A stretch of DNA of 37,603 nucleotides from a virus. Within the stretch, counting starts at the first letter, position 1. Each line of letters begins with the position of its first letter. Of this stretch, positions 33,825-37,603 are shown piece by piece. The position numbers were made by a program, and so were the translations under genes. The stretch spans positions 1-37,603 of the IMG/VR virus record IMGVR_UViG_3300022752_000186, one strand, 5' to 3'. The notes below the pieces were generated by a model, which worked only from the letters and a program-made list of their open reading frames with translations, was not told the DNA's origin and ran no database searches.

Positions 33825-34552
33825 GAGTTATTCCCTTCAGCGACTAGCTTCTTGTAGTGCTTTCTAATGGAGCTCATTGCTATTGTAAGCTGCTTTTGCG
33901 GCAAGTTCGAGAGGTCTCTGACGTAGATCATGATTGCTCTCTTGTGAAGTATGTCAATGTCCTCAACGTGCTCAAAGACTGACATGATGGCTTGCATGCA
34001 AGCCTTTTCATGATCTTCGTGCAACCTGGACGATATCTTGTCCAGTATTCCCTTGATCTCGTCCCTTCTGCCTTCCTGCAGCATGATATCTTCAGGAGAG
34101 TCCACTACTGAGTGCTTGGCTATTTGTGCCTTGTCCTTCGCAGACAGGGAGTTCATATCACTGAGTGATATGTGCCTACCATTGAACTTTGATCTTCTTC
34201 GAGAGTATAGAAACAGCCAATTTCTCGCTACTACGTTGAAGTAAGAGAACGCCTTCGTGCCTCTCTTTTCGTCGAATTTGCACAAGTTTTCGTAGAGGAA
34301 GCTAACGCAATCACTTTTGATCTCGTAAGAGCTCTCGTAGGGAGAGGTGATCGAATAGATTCTGATGAGATTATCCACTAGCTTGTCAAGTGCAGGCAGT
34401 ATTCTAGTGTTGTAGATCTCTTCCCTCTCCTTGTTGTCTATCGCAGACTTAAAGTCAAAGATAGCAAGCTGAGTGTCAGGACCAAAGTAAAGCTCTTTCG
34501 CCGGAGCACTCTGCTGCTCACCGCTTCTCCTGATTCTCTTTTTACCTTTCAC
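33821..34552 (-). CDS. Late-transcription sigma factor (T4 gp55-like)
   Basis: Residues 47-115 resemble sigma region 2: YNTRILPALDKLVDNLIRIY (47-66), then LYENLCKFDEKRGTKAFSYF (86-105) and NVVARNWLF (106-114). The C-terminal LPQKQLTIAMSSIRKHYKKL (217-236) resembles a short region-4-like helix-turn-helix. T4 gp55 (185 residues) directs host RNA polymerase to TATAAATA late promoters together with gp33 and the gp45 clamp, none of which are in the window. This protein is longer, 243 residues. The start is GTG 34552 with AAGGAGG 6 bases upstream; it overlaps the membrane-protein gene by 11 bases. It stands just before the baseplate genes it would be expected to help express. Confidence 0.8.
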   Translation of the reverse strand: MKGKKRIRRSGEQQSAPAKELYFGPDTQLAIFDFKSAIDNKEREEIYNTRILPALDKLVDNLIRIYSITSPYESSYEIKSDCVSFLYENLCKFDEKRGTKAFSYFNVVARNWLFLYSRRRSKFNGRHISLSDMNSLSAKDKAQIAKHSVVDSPEDIMLQEGRRDEIKGILDKISSRLHEDHEKACMQAIMSVFEHVEDIDILHKRAIMIYVRDLSNLPQKQLTIAMSSIRKHYKKLVAEGNNS

Positions 34553-34844
34553 CGGAGCCCTCCTTTACGTCCTCTATCTTGCTGATGAGATTCGCTACGT
34601 ACAGAATGGCGTCACGTGAGGCCTTCACGTCCTCGTGTACTCTCTTGATCTCAGGTGAATCGTAGAAAAGTGGTATCTGCAACACCTTGCTGATAGAAGC
34701 GTATCTCTTATCTAGTACGTCAAGAGATATCTCGATGCTCTCTTGAATATCTAGCAGAATCCTACCAAATTTCAAGGCGTAGTAACCGAGAAATAGAACA
34801 AGTAGGGTCTCTACAGCCAAGAGACCAAGGAGAAGATATGTCAC
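34542..34844 (-). CDS. Small membrane-anchored protein (100 aa)
   Basis: A single hydrophobic segment (TYLLLGLLAVETLLVLFLGY, residues 2-21) is followed by a soluble helical tail with LDVLDKRYASISKVL and IPLFYDSPEIKRVHEDVK (residues 59-76). I expect an N-terminal anchor in the inner membrane with the tail in the cytoplasm or periplasm. The function is not recognised. The start is GTG 34844, placed by the 4-base GTGA overlap with the glycosyltransferase stop; a longer frame reaching 34934 would overlap that gene by 94 bases. The sigma-factor gene overlaps its end by 11 bases. Confidence 0.7.
   Translation of the reverse strand: MTYLLLGLLAVETLLVLFLGYYALKFGRILLDIQESIEISLDVLDKRYASISKVLQIPLFYDSPEIKRVHEDVKASRDAILYVANLISKIEDVKEGSGER
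34559..34565 (-). promoter_or_regulatory. Strong ribosome binding site for the GTG start of the sigma factor
   Basis: AAGGAGG lies 6 bases before GTG 34552, inside the end of the membrane-protein gene. It fixes the start codon and suggests high translation of the sigma factor. Confidence 0.7.
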
Positions 34845-36001
34845 AGTGACACGCCTATCAAGTTTTCGTAAATTTCCTCGACACTCTTCTGTGTTAGTCT
34901 CTTTTGGATTTCTGCACTGAGATCTGCGGCCCACTCTCTCGGTGTATGATGAGACTCAAACATCTTTCTCATCTTTTTCTTTGCATCTGCCTCTCTCGGC
35001 ATTGCCCACTTTGCTCCACTCACGAATATCTTTTCGTCAAAGAGTTTCTCTGAGACATTGGTGAGGTCGTATGGAACTCTGGAGAACTTTCCGAGGTTGA
35101 GAAAGTCTAGATGGCCTGACCACTCAGTAGCAATTATCGGGAGACCAGCAGCTGCTGCATCAACCAAGGGAAGACCGTATCCTTCTCCTCTCGTGAAAGA
35201 GACCATGCAACCAATCGAAGGGTGCCTGTAAAGAGTGGCACACTCTTCCTGATCCAGCTCACCATTCAGAAGATAAACTCTGGGGTACTCTCCCTTTCTC
35301 ACCTCTTTCAGAAGAGTGTCAAAGACTTGCTTCAACTGTATCCTGTGATAGATGCAGTTCGTTCCCATGTTTGACTTTACGACGAGACCAACGTCCTTAT
35401 TTCCCTTGAACTCTTCGCAAAACCACTTCACTGTGTAGAAGAGATTCTTTCTGTCAGTGTCAGGATGGTTGCCAGTCATCTGTCCAAAAGTCAAAAAGTT
35501 GAACTTTGTCTCTAGCTCCGGGAGGCTAATGGCTCTTGGGTTCTTTCCTGTCTCAAGCCACTCGTTGAAAGACTCGGGGATCACCTCAATCTTCTCACTT
35601 GGGACTCCTGACTTGACAAAGCCTTCCTTCGAGAACTTACTAGGGACTATGACCCTGTCCATTTTCATGACAGATTCTACCCACAGTGTAGACACCTTGT
35701 CAGTCTCTACACCTGCAGTCACTCCAATGTTGAACTTGGCAAGACCAGGTGTCCACTCATGTGGCAACTGTATCTGTATTGACACATCAGGGTTCTCGAA
35801 CCTTGCACCTGATCGTGACATTATCTTTCCGACCAGCCCATTCTCTGCATCGCTGTCGAGATACCAGGGTGTAATGCCCCAAGGAGTTATCTCTGCAGCA
35901 AAATTGCAACCTCTGCTATCTAGCCACTTGGCTATCTGCCTTGCATGCGTTCCGTATCCAGACTTGGAAAGCAGTGGGCCTCTCAGGTGTACGCTCTTCA
36001 T
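34841..36001 (-). CDS. GT4-type (GT-B fold) glycosyltransferase (386 aa)
   Basis: An N-terminal acceptor-side domain begins with MKSVHLRGPLLSKSGYGTHA (the Gly-rich loop of GT-B enzymes, about 12-19). The C-terminal nucleotide-sugar domain has FLTFGQMTGNHPDTDRKNL (169-187) and SFTRGEGYGLPLVDAAAAGL (268-287). In this last motif the family's E-x7-E pair is E273 and D281, a conservative change. The substrate cannot be read from sequence; candidates are host surface glycan, virion protein or modified DNA. ATG 36001 forms an ATGA overlap with the previous glycosyltransferase, with GGGAG upstream; a TTG at 36019 would lengthen it by six residues. It is probably co-translated with its neighbour. Confidence 0.9.
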   Translation of the reverse strand: MKSVHLRGPLLSKSGYGTHARQIAKWLDSRGCNFAAEITPWGITPWYLDSDAENGLVGKIMSRSGARFENPDVSIQIQLPHEWTPGLAKFNIGVTAGVETDKVSTLWVESVMKMDRVIVPSKFSKEGFVKSGVPSEKIEVIPESFNEWLETGKNPRAISLPELETKFNFLTFGQMTGNHPDTDRKNLFYTVKWFCEEFKGNKDVGLVVKSNMGTNCIYHRIQLKQVFDTLLKEVRKGEYPRVYLLNGELDQEECATLYRHPSIGCMVSFTRGEGYGLPLVDAAAAGLPIIATEWSGHLDFLNLGKFSRVPYDLTNVSEKLFDEKIFVSGAKWAMPREADAKKKMRKMFESHHTPREWAADLSAEIQKRLTQKSVEEIYENLIGVSL

Positions 36002-37242
36002 AGCTTCTGTAGCTCCCAATTCTTGCGGTCATTTCTCCAATTCGCAATAAGATCACCGAGTGTCCTATCCCATGCATCTATCGTCTTCTGGTATCCGAAC
36101 TCGTGCTCTGCGTATGACTTTGCCTTCTCGCCAATCCTTCTTCTCTCATCAGGGCCCATTTCGTAGAGCTTAAGATAAGCGTTTGCAGTAGTCTCTACGC
36201 TGACATAGTCCTCGTAGATGTACGGAACCTGCTGTGAACCGACAAGAGTTCTCATCTCGACTGGTAGTGCAACTCCATTCTCTGAGCCGTCCCTGTGATC
36301 AACAACTTGTCTTGTCAGGCCACCTGTCTGTATCGCAACGATCGGATTTCCGACTGTCATAGCTTCTAGAGTAGAAAGTCCGAATCCCTCTGCATACGAA
36401 ATGTTGACGCAGAAGTCGGAGATATTGTGCAAGATGTTCATCTTCTCGTAATCGAGTCTTTCTCTAGAGAAGATTATGTTCGACTCTACGTTGAAGTGTC
36501 TGGATACTTCGACTAGATTAGGGCCTTCTGAGTCAAAGGGATCGGTGTGCATAATCAGCGTTGCGTTCTTGTGACCGTGTCGTTCGTGTAGCCTGTCAAG
36601 GAATATCTTCCAAGACTCTATCACGTCGGAAGGCCTCTTTCTTCTGGCGTTGCGATTTATCCACAGGCCAACAAAGTGATCCTTTCTGTCTTCTCCCAAC
36701 AGCTTGGTCTTGTTGAAAGACTTCATGTAAGGTGCGATCGGTTTGAAAAGATCTGGTGGCAAAGCATGAGGAACAAAGTTAGTCTTCTCTGGGTACTTCT
36801 CGCTGACCATCTTGTAAGTGAGATAAGAGTGACAGTTTAGAAGATCTGTTCCCCTGTAAAAGGGCTCGTTGAATGTCGGCGCAGGAGTATTGTCCCAGAC
36901 ATGCCACCATGCAATAGGACAAATCTGGTGGACTTCGTCCTCCATTTCGAAAAGCCACGTGAAGAACCTTGGATCAGTAAAAATGAGAAGCGCGTCTGGC
37001 TTCTCAGTTGCAAGTGCAACTCTCAAAAGGTTTCTATCACCAAAGCCATCGATCGGCTTGATAACGAAGTCTTCGTTCACTACGACTGTATCATAGTTCT
37101 GGTGCTTTATTGCTGCACCGAACTGCCTAAAAGACCAGCCCCCTTTCGCAAGGAGGCCGTTGATGAGATGTCTTGTCTGATTGCCTACACCGCTTGGGCT
37201 GAGTGCGTGGTCAGAAAGTACTATGACCTTTCTCTTCTTCAA
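35998..37242 (-). CDS. GT4-type (GT-B fold) glycosyltransferase (414 aa)
   Basis: The N-terminal Rossmann strand and loop read RKVIVLSDHALSPSGVGNQT (4-23). The C-terminal domain has FVGLWINRNARRKRPSDVIE (190-209), a sugar-nucleotide site strand (NATLIMHTDP 226-235) and the family E-x7-E motif ISYAEGFGLSTLEAMTVGNP (281-300), with E285 and E293. A VDHRDGSENGVALP end follows (314-327). The start is TTG 37242: AGGTG lies 4 bases upstream and no ATG or GTG is available before the first strand. It follows the nuclease gene after 48 bases and overlaps the second glycosyltransferase. The two enzymes are diverged from each other, so they may add different sugars in sequence. Confidence 0.9.
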   Translation of the reverse strand: MKKRKVIVLSDHALSPSGVGNQTRHLINGLLAKGGWSFRQFGAAIKHQNYDTVVVNEDFVIKPIDGFGDRNLLRVALATEKPDALLIFTDPRFFTWLFEMEDEVHQICPIAWWHVWDNTPAPTFNEPFYRGTDLLNCHSYLTYKMVSEKYPEKTNFVPHALPPDLFKPIAPYMKSFNKTKLLGEDRKDHFVGLWINRNARRKRPSDVIESWKIFLDRLHERHGHKNATLIMHTDPFDSEGPNLVEVSRHFNVESNIIFSRERLDYEKMNILHNISDFCVNISYAEGFGLSTLEAMTVGNPIVAIQTGGLTRQVVDHRDGSENGVALPVEMRTLVGSQQVPYIYEDYVSVETTANAYLKLYEMGPDERRRIGEKAKSYAEHEFGYQKTIDAWDRTLGDLIANWRNDRKNWELQKL

Positions 37243-37246
37243 ATTT

Positions 37247-37251
37247 CACCT
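37247..37251 (-). promoter_or_regulatory. Ribosome binding site for the TTG-started glycosyltransferase
   Basis: AGGTG lies 4 bases before TTG 37242. The context (AGGT, A-rich spacer, TTTG) closely resembles that of the TTG-started gp47-gp46 fusion at 3919. The 48-base gap around it (37243-37290) shows no clear promoter or terminator. Confidence 0.55.
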
Positions 37252-37290
37252 ACCGTTTCAATAATCACTCCGAATACGCAGTAGTAAAAA

Positions 37291-37603
37291 CTATCGTGTA
37301 CAGTGACCGCTCTTTGCGAAGTCACACCACTCACAGTTATACTTGTTCTTCAGAAATTTTCCTCGGCGCACTCCGTTCACCATGTCCTTGACCAGCTTCT
37401 CGCCCTTCTCCATGGGCTTTGGTCCCACCGAGATATCGTATCGAACGATGGTAGAACCAGGCTTTGCTCCCTTCTTCAGGACGACAAAGGCGCAACCGAC
37501 CTCGCGGCTTTGGAGGTCCAGCTTGCGAAGGAGGTATGACTTGTAGAGCCAGAGCTGAGCAAGAACGAGTTCGTTCTCCAGCTTGTCTCTGCGCCATCCA
37601 CCG
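37291..37603 (-). CDS. PD-(D/E)XK nuclease (RecB/Cas4-like), C-terminal fragment
   Basis: The gene enters at the right edge; 103 codons are visible, with TAG at 37293-37291. Visible elements are QLWLYKSYLLRK, typical of the helix after the catalytic core of RecB-like nucleases, and a C-terminal CEWCDFAKSGHC cluster (CxxC-x7-C). That cluster matches the iron-sulfur or zinc cysteines of Cas4/AddB-type nucleases. The catalytic D and E-x-K residues should lie just beyond the edge and cannot be confirmed. The family cuts or resects DNA; in phages such genes often act in replication or recombination. The other reading frame here, starting MAQRQAGE, is a shadow. Confidence 0.7.
   Translation of the reverse strand, partial: GGWRRDKLENELVLAQLWLYKSYLLRKLDLQSREVGCAFVVLKKGAKPGSTIVRYDISVGPKPMEKGEKLVKDMVNGVRRGKFLKNKYNCEWCDFAKSGHCTR

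Noticed and set aside
34842-34934. Longer N-terminus for the small membrane protein
   Set aside because: It would overlap the glycosyltransferase by 94 bases and put a charged, Cys-containing leader before the membrane segment; the GTG at 34844 gives a normal 4-base overlap.
35457-36050. A 197-codon open frame on the plus strand over the glycosyltransferase
   Set aside because: It lies fully opposite a gene with clear GT-B motifs and has no domain of its own; every other gene in the window is on the minus strand.
37337-37597. An 86-codon minus-strand open frame at the right edge starting MAQRQAGE
   Set aside because: It is an out-of-frame shadow. The true frame, one base over, carries the CxxC-x7-C cluster of a RecB/Cas4-like nuclease.

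Overview
The window looks like the late/structural part of a T4-like, contractile-tailed bacteriophage (myovirus) genome. The family resemblance is to uncultured marine T4-like phages rather than to T4 itself. Evidence: recognisable baseplate wedge proteins (gp25-like, gp6-like), a gp5-like hub without a lysozyme domain, a gp55-like late sigma factor, a gp61-like primase, gp47/gp46-type recombination functions and the start of what looks like a large terminase. All 28 genes lie on the minus strand, so transcription runs from right to left. Almost no DNA is non-coding: the largest gap is 48 bases, and many junctions are ATGA, GTGA, TGATG or TAATG overlaps. I see no tRNA, rRNA, CRISPR, insertion sequence or integrase, and no host gene that would name the host.

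Layout in transcription order. (1) 37603-34542: the C-terminal end of a RecB/Cas4-like PD-(D/E)XK nuclease, two GT4-type glycosyltransferases and a small membrane protein. (2) 34552-33459: late sigma factor and a small helical protein. (3) 33457-29362: baseplate core, with gp5-like hub, an 81-residue conserved small protein, gp25 and gp6. (4) 29359-5448: eleven mostly large structural proteins in about 24 kb. They include three LamG (concanavalin A-like) proteins, two fibronectin-III-like proteins, a 1522-residue protein with a low-complexity centre, and several families I associate with marine T4-like phages. (5) 5485-782: RuvC-like resolvase, primase, and a single-chain Mre11-Rad50 (gp47-gp46) fusion. 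(6) 798-1: a zinc-ribbon protein, an unrecognised protein and the N-terminus of a large terminase.

How it fits together: the sigma factor probably directs late transcription of the structural block. The structural genes build the baseplate and its receptor-facing shell. The RuvC, primase and Mre11-Rad50 genes serve recombination-dependent replication and clearing of branched DNA before the adjacent terminase packages it. The points I find most unusual are the gp47-gp46 gene fusion with a non-standard hook and a TTG start, a perfect 10-bp hairpin just before that start, alternative hairpins inside a LamG gene, and the expanded LamG/Fn3 region standing where T4 has genes 7-12. All functional names come from reading motifs by eye; no database search was run.
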